Shown one piece after another: positions 40,213 through 49,191 of a stretch of 64,000 bases of DNA; within the stretch, counting starts at the first letter, position 1; each line of letters starts with the position of its first letter. The stretch covers positions 62,001-126,000 of the forward strand of contig JADZDR010000052.1 of the NCBI GenBank assembly GCA_020850945.1, given 5' to 3'. Below the pieces are notes generated by a model. It saw only the letters and a program-made list of their open reading frames with translations. It searched no databases and had not been told where the DNA came from. The position numbers and the translations under genes were made by a program. The stretch comes from Acidimicrobiia bacterium (GTDB lineage Bacteria; Actinomycetota; Acidimicrobiia; UBA2766).

Positions 40213-42495
40213 TCAGACACCTCCACCGATGGTCGTCGTCGTAGTCGACGACGGCGGGGGCGAGGTCGTGGTGGTCGTGTCGCCGCTCGTCGTGCTCGTC
40301 GTCGACGACGTGCTCGAGGTGCTCGTCGTCGTGGGCGTGCAACTGTTCATGTTCCGTGTCTCGGCATCCGTACGGTCCGAGACCCCAGTCGAGCGCATCT
40401 CGACCTCTACCTCCACGCGGCAGTCGGCTGTGTTGGAGCTCTGCGTCTTCTGCGTGACGTCAGCGATCTTCCACCACGTGGAGTTGCCGGGCCCGGCCGG
40501 GATCACGCCGCCGGGCGGGACTATCGAGAGGACGCTGTAGGAGGAGTCCCACGTGCACGTGGGGGCGCCGAGAGTCGGCGACGGTGACGTCGCGCATGTC
40601 GGCGTGTACGACGTGTTCCAGCCGTAGCCGGAGCTCAGCCAGTTGCCGATCCCGACCGGGTAGTTCTGGCTCGTGAGGAGGTCGTCGTAGATGACGACGT
40701 TCGAGAGGTCGATGTTCGTGTAGGCGTTGCGGACACGCACGTAGTAGTACTTCGCGGCCGTGTTCTTGTTCACGTTCGACACGTACCACTCGATGTCGAT
40801 CTCCGGGCACGGGCGCGTCTGCCAGCGCCTCCCGTTCGAGTTCCCGGCCGACTTGGTCCCCTCTTCGTTCGAATAGATGCTCATGCTGAACGTGCGCGAC
40901 TGGCATGTCGACGCGTTCGACGCGAGCGTGAAGGTCGCCGTGAACGTCATCGACTCACCCGGATCGAGCGTCCCCACGTTCCACGTCACCGTCCGTGTCG
41001 ACGAGTTGTACGTCCCCGCGACCGGTCCCGTCGACGAGACGTAGGAGATCTGCGACGTCGGGTTGGTCATGGTGACGATCGTTCCCGTGGCGGGCCCGGC
41101 GCCGTCGTTCACGACGTCGATCGAGAGCTTCTCGGTCTGGCCGAGGTCGATGTAGCCGTCACTGACGTAGGAGTTGGGGTCACCACCGGCCTTCGGTCCT
41201 CGGTAGGCCGTGATCGAGACGTCCGGCATCGGCGTCGCGACCTTGATCATCGACTCGATCGCAGTCGTGGCGGCCACCGGGTCGGAGAACACCGTGCCAC
41301 CCGTGCGGTACTGGTCGATCGTGAGCGTGGCGCCGTGCTCGATGTACTCGTAGCCGAACGGGGCCGTAGCGGCGACCTGCACCGTGAGCGACACGCTCGA
41401 GAACTGGTTCGAGACGGGCAGGCTCACGTCCCAGTGTGCGACCCCGCCCTGCAGCGTTCCCCCGTTCGAGGCCGAGACGAAGTCGACATGCTGTCCGAGG
41501 GGCACCTCGATGTCGGCATCGAGCACTGTCGAGCCACCCACGTACTTGTAGTCCCACGTGAACGTGATCCGATCGCCCGGTAGGACGCATCCGTTGGTGT
41601 GGGGGCCGACGTCCGAGCTGCACACGACCGGCATCGTCCACGTCGACGGAGAGAGGACAGGTGCTGTCACATCGGTAGCGACCACTGGGTTCGCACTCGC
41701 CCACTGGATGTACGGGTTGACGTCGCCGCTCGCGCCGGCACCGGCGTCGCTGTCCTCGCTCGTCGAGGGATTGCGCCACGACGCGAGTGAGAAGAGCATC
41801 ATCGGCTCGGGCAACTCGTCGGGATCGGTGTCGACCGCGAGGCAGATGCCGACCGCCTGGTAGAGGGACTCCGGTTTCGGTTGGGCGCTGTCGGGCTGAC
41901 CGGCCTGGGGGTCGACGCAGGCGCCGGCGGGGTCTGTGACGCCTGCCGACGAGTCGCGGAAGAGAGGCGCCGCGTCGGCGTCGTTCACGACATGTGTGGC
42001 CAGGGTCGTCTCCTCGAAGACCGGTGTGCCGAGGTCGCCCGGCGGGGCACCCAGGAATGCCCACTTCTCCGGCACGGCGAGCCCCGATGTCGCATCGACG
42101 AAGGGCTGCATGGGTGCTTCGCCCCTGTACAGGGTGCCGGCGTCGAGGCGGTAGCGGATCGCCCGCATCGCGGCCGCGTCCCTCTCCTGCGAGTAGAAGG
42201 TGAGGGCTGTCGAGGTCATGGTCGCGATCGGCCAGCGCGCGGCCAGATCGTCACCGTTGATGTCCGGTGAGGCGGCCGTGCGGATCTCACGCGTCATGCG
42301 GTCCATCGCCTCGCGGGCCTGGCGTTCGGACTCCGAGAGGTCGGAACCGAACCCGAACGCGGCACTGATGCTGTCGAAGAAGAACCCGACAGTCAGCGTG
42401 AGGAGGCCGATGATGGCCACAGTGACGATCACCTCACTCAGGGTGAATCCTGCCTCCTTCGGGTCGACCGGCCTTGTGGTGTCGTGTTGCTGCAT
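40213..42495 (-). CDS. PilW/PulJ-like minor pilin with DUF11/adhesin-like extension
   Basis: 760 residues. The prepilin peptidase site is KEAG-FTLSEVIVTVAIIGLL, with the expected Gly before Phe and Glu at +5. The pilin-like region (ERQAREAMDRMTREIRTAAS) resembles PilW/PulJ. From about residue 270 on there are two or more immunoglobulin-like, DUF11-type segments (QTEKLSIDVVNDGAGPATGT, NVGTLDPGESMTFTATF). A long Thr/Ser tail (TTTSTSSTSSTTSTTSGD) ends the protein. GAGGGG lies before the ATG. Such pilin-adhesin fusions suggest surface attachment; this is inference. Confidence 0.78.
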   Translation of the reverse strand: MQQHDTTRPVDPKEAGFTLSEVIVTVAIIGLLTLTVGFFFDSISAAFGFGSDLSESERQAREAMDRMTREIRTAASPDINGDDLAARWPIATMTSTALTFYSQERDAAAMRAIRYRLDAGTLYRGEAPMQPFVDATSGLAVPEKWAFLGAPPGDLGTPVFEETTLATHVVNDADAAPLFRDSSAGVTDPAGACVDPQAGQPDSAQPKPESLYQAVGICLAVDTDPDELPEPMMLFSLASWRNPSTSEDSDAGAGASGDVNPYIQWASANPVVATDVTAPVLSPSTWTMPVVCSSDVGPHTNGCVLPGDRITFTWDYKYVGGSTVLDADIEVPLGQHVDFVSASNGGTLQGGVAHWDVSLPVSNQFSSVSLTVQVAATAPFGYEYIEHGATLTIDQYRTGGTVFSDPVAATTAIESMIKVATPMPDVSITAYRGPKAGGDPNSYVSDGYIDLGQTEKLSIDVVNDGAGPATGTIVTMTNPTSQISYVSSTGPVAGTYNSSTRTVTWNVGTLDPGESMTFTATFTLASNASTCQSRTFSMSIYSNEEGTKSAGNSNGRRWQTRPCPEIDIEWYVSNVNKNTAAKYYYVRVRNAYTNIDLSNVVIYDDLLTSQNYPVGIGNWLSSGYGWNTSYTPTCATSPSPTLGAPTCTWDSSYSVLSIVPPGGVIPAGPGNSTWWKIADVTQKTQSSNTADCRVEVEVEMRSTGVSDRTDAETRNMNSCTPTTTSTSSTSSTTSTTSGDTTTTTSPPPSSTTTTTIGGGV

Positions 42496-42510
42496 CGTGG
42501 CGTCCCCTCG

Positions 42511-43893
42511 TCAACTCAACTGGAAGATCGTCGTGGCATCGGTCGTGACGTTCACCGTCTGCTGCAGGGAGGAGCTCGCGTCCCCGACGGTGATCTCGTA
42601 CGTACCCGGTTGGAGGTCCAGGGTCACGTCGCCGTTGGCGAACGTCGACGCCCAGCGGATCACGTCGACGGTGCCGCTCGAATCCTGGACCAGTACCTTC
42701 GCCGATCCCACGGGATCCCACAGGAACGTGGCGTTGTTCCAGCGTTCTGCATGGATCGTGAGCCGGCGTGTCGACCCGGGTCCGAGGTATTCGAGCTCCA
42801 CCGAGACGCCACCGGTCGGCCGGGGTCCGGTCCCCGGATATGTGGAAGGCAGTGTGGCCGTGCTCGTGCTCGGCCTGTGGTCCGGCGCCCACGCCGAGAC
42901 GTGATACGTCATGTTGGCCACGAGATCCGTACCCGGCGCGAACTCGTTGATCGTCCAGGTCGTGCCCGAGAGCGAGTTGGCCGATGGCGGTGTCGGCGGA
43001 CTCATGCCCTGCCAGGTCGCGAGGCCGAACGGGAACTGCACGTTTCCTTCCATCCCGAGGGAGACGTGATAGTCGTTCCCGGGCAGGGCTCCTCCACCGT
43101 CCCCTGTCACGTCGATTCTCGCCTCGAGGAGCTTGTAGACCTCACATGTGACGTAGACCTCGTCGAGGGGGTTCGGCGTGATCGAGTCCGGCGTGCACGT
43201 CAGCTCCTGCCATTCGACGTCGTTGACCGAGACGTCGTACTGCACGTCCGTCGCGAGACCTCCGAAGACGACCTGGCCCGACGCATCGGTGAAGTCGCTC
43301 CTGTTGCCGAGGGACGCCTGTGCCGCGAGCACGTTCACGCCCACCGCGGGTTGTGTGCCAGGGCCACTGCGATCGACGACCGACACGATGATCGTGGCCG
43401 GGTTCGACGAGTTGGGAGGCGCGACGATCGTGCGTGCCGTCACCGCCTTGCCGTCCACGCCGTTGGCGGGCCGGACCGTGACGCTGACGAGCTTCGCGTC
43501 TGCGTGTGTCGCCGTCACACCGGGCGCGGTGTCCTCGACCCAGCTGATCTCTGTCGTGATCTCGAACGTGATGCCCCGCACTACGGTCTGGCGGACAGGC
43601 TCGATGATGCCGGGCGGGTTGCCGTCGACGGTCCCGATGTCTTCGTAGTCGGTGTCCTCGCCGGTCTCCTCCGAGATGTCCCGCATGCGACGCACGTTCT
43701 CGAGTTCGGATCCGGCCAGAGACGTCGAGATCTGGTTCACCTTGGCCTTGCGCAAGAGGTCGAAGCCGACCGCGACTGCGCTCGTGATCCCGAGGATCAC
43801 GACCGCAAGGATCGTGAAGGCGACGACCACCTCGACGATCGTGAACCCGCCATCCCGGTCGGGGTTCCGGTCCCTCTCTGCTGTCCGATCCAC
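42511..43893 (-). CDS. PilV/PulI-like minor pilin with Cna-B-like domains
   Basis: The prepilin site DGG-FTIVEVVVAFTILAVVI is preceded by a 15-residue leader if GTG 43893 is used; ATG 43962 would give an overly long leader of ~38. After the pilin helix comes KAKVNQISTSLAGSELENVRRM, typical of PilV. The ectodomain contains at least two carboxypeptidase-regulatory/Cna-B-like folds (QPAVGVNVLAAQASLGNRSD, DLQPGTYEITVGDASSSLQQ). It is the first gene of the three-gene pilin set, and 15 bp separate it from the next. Confidence 0.76.
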   Translation of the reverse strand: MDRTAERDRNPDRDGGFTIVEVVVAFTILAVVILGITSAVAVGFDLLRKAKVNQISTSLAGSELENVRRMRDISEETGEDTDYEDIGTVDGNPPGIIEPVRQTVVRGITFEITTEISWVEDTAPGVTATHADAKLVSVTVRPANGVDGKAVTARTIVAPPNSSNPATIIVSVVDRSGPGTQPAVGVNVLAAQASLGNRSDFTDASGQVVFGGLATDVQYDVSVNDVEWQELTCTPDSITPNPLDEVYVTCEVYKLLEARIDVTGDGGGALPGNDYHVSLGMEGNVQFPFGLATWQGMSPPTPPSANSLSGTTWTINEFAPGTDLVANMTYHVSAWAPDHRPSTSTATLPSTYPGTGPRPTGGVSVELEYLGPGSTRRLTIHAERWNNATFLWDPVGSAKVLVQDSSGTVDVIRWASTFANGDVTLDLQPGTYEITVGDASSSLQQTVNVTTDATTIFQLS

Positions 43894-44089
43894 GTTCGTG
43901 ACGACTCCGTTCCAACAGCCGAGCCCCCAGGTCCCGACCCCGCACGGTCGACGTGTGCGCATGCGTGCCGGCCCTCCGGCCGGTCCTCACCACTGTGAAT
44001 CGACATTCCGGCCCAGTTCGCTTTAGGGCTGGGGACCTATGCGCGGCTGCACGTGCTCGCCGTGTTAGCGCGTCGGGTACTGTCGTCGC
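43894..44089. other. Divergent intergenic region between pilin set and kinase operon
   Basis: 196 bp if the GTG 43893 start is right. It must contain promoters for both transcription units. No -10/-35 pair or operator could be assigned with confidence. No RNA gene seen. Confidence 0.35.
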
Positions 44090-46561
44090 GTGCGGAGCAT
44101 GGGACCAGAGGACACCGGTCCGATCGAAGGCCCCGAACCAACGTTCACGCGGACGGGGCGCAGACTCGCGTGGTCGGCGGTCGTGGCGTACATCGCCTGC
44201 GTGGCCGTGATCCTCGTGGCGGTGGAGTGGGGGAGGGAGCCCCGCGGTGTCACCGGGATCGGCTTCTGGCTCCTGCCCCTACCGGGCATGGTCGCATTCG
44301 CGCTCCTGTGCCGGGTGGCGGCGCGACACCACCGTGCGCAGCGTCACGTCTGGATGCTTGTCGGGGGAGGGGTCTGCCTCGCGTTCGCGGCTCACGTCGT
44401 CCGCGCGGCGTGTGTCGGCGCGGGACGCGGCGTCGCGAGCGGCGAGCTCGTGTATGCCGTGGCGTATCTGTGTGCGCTCATGTCGTTCCTCGCCGCTCTC
44501 CTCCTCCGACTGCGGTGGGTCACGCCCCGCACCTTCTGGATGCAGATCCTCGACGCCACGTCGGTGAGCGTGCTCCTCTGGGTTTGTGCGGGCATAGTCG
44601 TGGCAGACGAAGTGGCGGCACAGTGGTCGGTCGAGACGGGGAACCACGTCTTCCAGCCGCTCATCATCATGTGGCTGTTCGCCGGCGTGATCTCGCTCCT
44701 GCTCACGCCGATGCCCGCTCGTTGGAAGCGCACCGAGACGGTCCTAGCCGTCAGTCTCGTCTTCGCCACGATCGAAGTCTGGTCGGAGCTGTGGCTCTAC
44801 CTGCGGACGGGCACGGCTCTGCACGCGTGGACGATGTTCCTGCTCGTGGCGACGTGGACGTTCGGCGCCCTCGCCCCCCTCTACGAGACGGCGCGCGCTC
44901 GACCCGTGATCAGGAGCGAGGACTACGACCGGGTCACATGGCCGTATCTCACGCTCGGCGCCATGCCCGTGATCGCTCTCTGGTCCGTGTGGAAGGGCAG
45001 CCTCGCCACGCAGGTGGTCTCGATCAGCGGGCTCGTCGTGGTCTTCGTCGTCGCGGTGATACGTCAACTCGCGGTTCTGCGTGCGCAGGAGAGATCGATA
45101 GCCGAAGAGCTCGAACTGACCGAGACCGAGACCCGCAATGCCGAGATGGCGAGGTCCCTCGTCGCGGCGGCGAGCGACCTCGCGCGCGCTTCGAGCCGCG
45201 ATGCCGCCGAAGACATCGCCGTGGTAGCGGCCACCCGGGTCCGCGGCGTGAGTCACGCAGCCGTGGGTGCTGTGGAGGACGGGGACGCAGCATCGGCACG
45301 GTTCGGGTTTCCCATCCCGCGTGAGGAGGGTTCGGCCACCCGTGTGTTCATCGCGGATCTGGACGAGACGGCCCCACCGGCGGAGGGGACACTCGAGGGG
45401 ATAGCGGGCCAACTCGGCGTGACCGAGGATCGAATCGCGCTCGTGAGCCGCATCGCCGAGGAAGAGCGACGTTACCGAGACGTGGTCGACAACCTCCCGT
45501 CAGGTGTGGTCGAGGCATCCTCGGACGGGCGGATCACGGGATGCAACCGCGCTTTCGCGACGATGTGCGGTCGCAGTGTCGAGGCACTCGCGGGCGCACG
45601 GGTGCGAGATGTCGTCGAGTTCCGGCATCCGACGCGGGCCGAAGTCGTGCGAGCCCTGAGCGCCGACAGGGACGTCGAGGGAGAGGCACGCCTCGTGTCT
45701 CCGGCCGGGCGCGTCCGGATCGTGGAGTTCAGCGTTCGTCGCCTCCTCGCGCCGACCGATCCGGAGCGCCCTGGTGCGAGACACGGACCCTGGCTGCTCG
45801 TGGCCCGGGACGTCTCCGAGCGCCGCGAGCGGCGTCACAGGGTGGTGCGCCTCTTCCAGGAGATCCGGGCGAAGGACAGGGCGAAGGCGGAGCTCTTCGA
45901 CAGCATCATGGCGTCGGCCGAGGAGGAGCGAAGGCGCCTTGCCGCCGAGATCCACGACGGCCCTGTCCAGACGCTGACGGCGCTCGGCCTGAGACTCGAC
46001 GTGATCGCGGGTCACCTCCAGGCGGCCTCACCCGGACCCGAGTACGCGACGGATCTCGGCGCCGTGCGCAGCGAGCTCACGGCAATCCTCGAGGAGACGC
46101 GGGACATCGTGTCGGGACTCGGGCCCGAGGCCCTGCACGGCGCCGGCCTCGTGCAGGCCATGCGGCTCCTCTGCCGGAAGACGTCGAGCCGTGCCGGCCT
46201 CGACGTCAACCTCGACGTGGGCCGCCTCCACGGGATCCCCGACACCGTGGAGGCGATGCTCTACCGCATCCTGCAGGAGGCGCTCACGAATGCCGCGCGC
46301 CACGCGCACGCGACCCGTGTAGACGTCTTCGTGGGAAGGCGTGGCCGGGACGTCGTGCTGGATGTCGCAGACGACGGCGGTTCGGGCCTCGACCTGTCTG
46401 CCGTCGACCTGCGGCACCTCGTCGACGAGGGACATTACGGCATCGCCTTCATGCAGGAGAGGGTCAGGGTGGTCGGAGGTACGCTCCAAGTCGGTCCTGC
46501 GCCGCGCGGTGGGACGCGCGTGTCGGTCACGATTCCCGACGTGGTCGAGGCGGCCCCGTGA
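44090..46561 (+). CDS. Membrane sensor histidine kinase (NarX/DegS type) with PAS domain
   Basis: 823 residues (822 or 820 depending on GTG 44090 or ATG 44099). About ten membrane segments occupy the first ~330 residues. A degenerate GAF-like stretch follows, then a PAS domain (RYRDVVDNLPSGVVEASSDG, GRSVEALAGARVRDVV) and a short coiled coil. The HisKA_3 dimerisation helix has the phospho-acceptor His622 in AEIHDGPVQTLTALGLRL. The HATPase has its N-box (ALTNAARHAHA) and G-box (DDGGSGLDLS). The signal is unknown. It overlaps the next kinase gene by GTGA. Confidence 0.88.
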   Translation: MRSMGPEDTGPIEGPEPTFTRTGRRLAWSAVVAYIACVAVILVAVEWGREPRGVTGIGFWLLPLPGMVAFALLCRVAARHHRAQRHVWMLVGGGVCLAFAAHVVRAACVGAGRGVASGELVYAVAYLCALMSFLAALLLRLRWVTPRTFWMQILDATSVSVLLWVCAGIVVADEVAAQWSVETGNHVFQPLIIMWLFAGVISLLLTPMPARWKRTETVLAVSLVFATIEVWSELWLYLRTGTALHAWTMFLLVATWTFGALAPLYETARARPVIRSEDYDRVTWPYLTLGAMPVIALWSVWKGSLATQVVSISGLVVVFVVAVIRQLAVLRAQERSIAEELELTETETRNAEMARSLVAAASDLARASSRDAAEDIAVVAATRVRGVSHAAVGAVEDGDAASARFGFPIPREEGSATRVFIADLDETAPPAEGTLEGIAGQLGVTEDRIALVSRIAEEERRYRDVVDNLPSGVVEASSDGRITGCNRAFATMCGRSVEALAGARVRDVVEFRHPTRAEVVRALSADRDVEGEARLVSPAGRVRIVEFSVRRLLAPTDPERPGARHGPWLLVARDVSERRERRHRVVRLFQEIRAKDRAKAELFDSIMASAEEERRRLAAEIHDGPVQTLTALGLRLDVIAGHLQAASPGPEYATDLGAVRSELTAILEETRDIVSGLGPEALHGAGLVQAMRLLCRKTSSRAGLDVNLDVGRLHGIPDTVEAMLYRILQEALTNAARHAHATRVDVFVGRRGRDVVLDVADDGGSGLDLSAVDLRHLVDEGHYGIAFMQERVRVVGGTLQVGPAPRGGTRVSVTIPDVVEAAP

Positions 46562-49191
46562 GACTGCATGCGGATCCCGCCGTACGGGCCGTTCTCCCGG
46601 GTGGTCCTGAGATCCGGCGCACGGTGCTGATGTGCGCGATCGCGAGCGGCGCCGGTCTCGTGATCGCGCTCTTCGCACCGCACGACTTCCGTCTCGCAGG
46701 CGCGATGCTCGTCACCCTGCCTTGGGTGCTGCAGTCGCTGTGGGTGTCGTACCGTCTCGGTTGGCACCTCGCCGGTACCACCTCCGTGGTGTGGCGCTGG
46801 AACAGCCTCGCCTTGGCGGTGACCGTCCCCGCCTACCTCGCCCTCGCGATGTACGACCTCGTCGGAGCCGGCGTGTATGCCGTGGTGCAGGTGATCGCCC
46901 TTCCGATTGTCGGTATTGCGTTCCTCTGGTCCCTCTGGCTGCGGCGGCGCAGCCAGACCGTAGGGCGTGCAGCCCTCGGCTTCTTCGACCTCGCCGTCGT
47001 TGTCTCGGTTGTCGTCGCCTATGCAGCGTTCGTCCTCGTCGTACCTCTCTCGGAGGCGGCGGGTCCCGAGGTCTTCTTCAGCCTCTTCGTCATCGTCGTC
47101 GCCCTCGGCATGCTCGGGCTCACGATTCCCCTCGTGCGGCGCGTGACCCCAGGCGAGATCTACGCCGACCAGGTCTTCGCGGCGATCCTGGTGTTCGGCA
47201 TCCTCGTGGTCGGTGGACTCGCCATCCTCTCCACGGGTAGCGACGAGCAGCTCGTCGTGTTCGTACCACCATGGTTCCAGGGGGTCTTCTGGGCTGCCGT
47301 GTGGGGGCCGATGACTGTCGTTGCCTACGCCGAGCGGGCACGGCTCGTTACCGTGAGCGTGCCTGTGCCACGGCAGGGGCAGGCGCTGTGGCCCTACTCC
47401 ATCGCCCTCGTCATGCCACCGCTCGCGGTCGCGGCCCTCCTCGTGGACTCCGTCGAGCAGAAGGTGGCGGCCGTCCTCGGATTCCTCCTCGTCCTCGAGG
47501 TTCTCGTCGTGCGCCAACTCGTCCTCATCGCCGAGCGGCGCTCGACACGGGAAAGGGTCGCGAACCTCGCCGACCGCGCGCGGCGAGAGGCGGACCGGGC
47601 GGGCGTGTTGCTCGACGTGGTCGACGCGACGACCACGTCCACGGATGTACCTCGCATGTGCGAGGAGGCCGTAAGGCGCCTCGGTGACGTGCTGCCCTCC
47701 GGCATGGGCGTGGCGGCAGTCGTTGCCGAGACGTCACCGCCCCCCCAGGGGAGGACAGTGCAGTCACCGCCGACGGCAGCGGCCACAGATCCCGTGCATG
47801 CGCTTCACGGACTCGAGGCAGCCGAGGCCTTGCGTCTCTGGAGTGTCCTCGCCCGTGTGGACGACCCGGCCGAGCTCGTGTCGCCCGACCGCGTGGCCCT
47901 TGCCGGTCTTGTGCCGCACGAGATCCATCCGGCGGCACCGACTGGGCGGGCCTTCCCTGTGCGCACGGGTGACGGGCAGCGCGTCGGGACGATCTGTCTC
48001 GTCGGACGGGGAGATTGGGACCTGCCGCAGGCCGACTCCGACCTCGTCGCTGGTGCCGCTTTCCAGCTCGGCATGGGTGTGGAGCGCGCGTCCCTTCTGC
48101 ACGGCCTCGAGCGTGGCCGCGATCGACTCCGCAACGTCGTCGAGCACATACCGGAGGCTGTGGCCGAGATCGACGGAGCTGACCGTGTTCTCGTCTGCAA
48201 CGAGGCATACGCGACGCTCGCCGCAGTCCCGGCCGAGGATGTCGTCGGGGCACCGGCACCGATCGAGGTTACGGCGCGGGACTTCGACAACGGCGAGCTC
48301 GTCCTCGGGGAGGGTGAGACAGAGGAGCGTTTCGAGGTGCGGGTGATCCCCCTCGGCGCGGACGCGGCGGGCAGGAGCGTGAGGCTCGTGGTCCTCCTCG
48401 ACGTGACCGAGAGCAGGGAACAGGAGAGGCGGATCGTCGACCTCACACGTGAGCTCGCCGAGAAGGAACGGTCCCGTTCCCTGCTCCTCGACAGGGTCAT
48501 CACGACTGCGGAGGCCGAGCGCATGCGCATGGCCCGCCAGGTCAACGAGGGTGTCGTGCAGCGCCTGTCCGCCCTCTGCCTCCGCCTCGACACTCTCATC
48601 GGAGCCGCGTCGGCCGGTGAATCGGGGTGGGATCACCTGCGGCTCGTGTCCGACCTGCGTGTCGATCTCGCCGAGATCATCGCCGGCCTCCGGTCTCTCA
48701 TGGCCACACTCCGCCCACCCGTGCTCGACGAGCGCGGGGTGGGCCCCGCCCTCACGGCGCTGACACGCCGTCTGGCCGACGAGTCGGGCCTGCGCGTCAC
48801 GACCGACATCGGGGTCGTGGGATCTCTCGAGGACTCCGTGGAGAACCTCCTCTACCGGGCCGTCCAGGAAGCGCTCTCCAATGTCTTGATCCATGCTCAC
48901 GCCCGAACCCTGCACGTGTCCCTCGCTGAGGACGAAGGGGACGTCGTGCTCTGTGTCACCGACGACGGCGTAGGCGTGGACCCGTCGGCCATGCACCTCT
49001 CCCGTCTCACCTCGGAGGGCCACATCGGTCTCGCCTCGATCATCGAGCGCGTCGAGCTCGCGCAGGGGACCGTCGAGGTGGCGCGCGGGCCGGACGGTGG
49101 CACACGGGTTCACATCCGCATGCCGCGCTGGCCTGCCCGGCGGGCCGGCGGGTCGCCAGAACCGGACTTTCCCACAGGTAGTGTGCGGTGA
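46558..49191 (+). CDS. Second histidine kinase-like protein lacking the phospho-acceptor histidine
   Basis: 877 residues from GTG 46558. The ORF track begins far upstream in another gene. Eight to nine membrane helices come first (VLMCAIASGAGLVIALF onward), then a GAF-like region (~380-520) and a PAS-like region (LRNVVEHIPEAVAEIDGADR). The dimerisation helix reads AERMRMARQVNEGVVQRLSALCLRLD. The residue where kinases carry His (E-[LI]-H-D/E-G) is Asn663 (AAC). The ATPase domain looks intact (ALSNVLIHAHA, DDGVGVDPS). It may therefore bind ATP and partner the first kinase without autophosphorylation. It overlaps the response regulator gene. Confidence 0.85.
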   Translation: MRLHADPAVRAVLPGGPEIRRTVLMCAIASGAGLVIALFAPHDFRLAGAMLVTLPWVLQSLWVSYRLGWHLAGTTSVVWRWNSLALAVTVPAYLALAMYDLVGAGVYAVVQVIALPIVGIAFLWSLWLRRRSQTVGRAALGFFDLAVVVSVVVAYAAFVLVVPLSEAAGPEVFFSLFVIVVALGMLGLTIPLVRRVTPGEIYADQVFAAILVFGILVVGGLAILSTGSDEQLVVFVPPWFQGVFWAAVWGPMTVVAYAERARLVTVSVPVPRQGQALWPYSIALVMPPLAVAALLVDSVEQKVAAVLGFLLVLEVLVVRQLVLIAERRSTRERVANLADRARREADRAGVLLDVVDATTTSTDVPRMCEEAVRRLGDVLPSGMGVAAVVAETSPPPQGRTVQSPPTAAATDPVHALHGLEAAEALRLWSVLARVDDPAELVSPDRVALAGLVPHEIHPAAPTGRAFPVRTGDGQRVGTICLVGRGDWDLPQADSDLVAGAAFQLGMGVERASLLHGLERGRDRLRNVVEHIPEAVAEIDGADRVLVCNEAYATLAAVPAEDVVGAPAPIEVTARDFDNGELVLGEGETEERFEVRVIPLGADAAGRSVRLVVLLDVTESREQERRIVDLTRELAEKERSRSLLLDRVITTAEAERMRMARQVNEGVVQRLSALCLRLDTLIGAASAGESGWDHLRLVSDLRVDLAEIIAGLRSLMATLRPPVLDERGVGPALTALTRRLADESGLRVTTDIGVVGSLEDSVENLLYRAVQEALSNVLIHAHARTLHVSLAEDEGDVVLCVTDDGVGVDPSAMHLSRLTSEGHIGLASIIERVELAQGTVEVARGPDGGTRVHIRMPRWPARRAGGSPEPDFPTGSVR

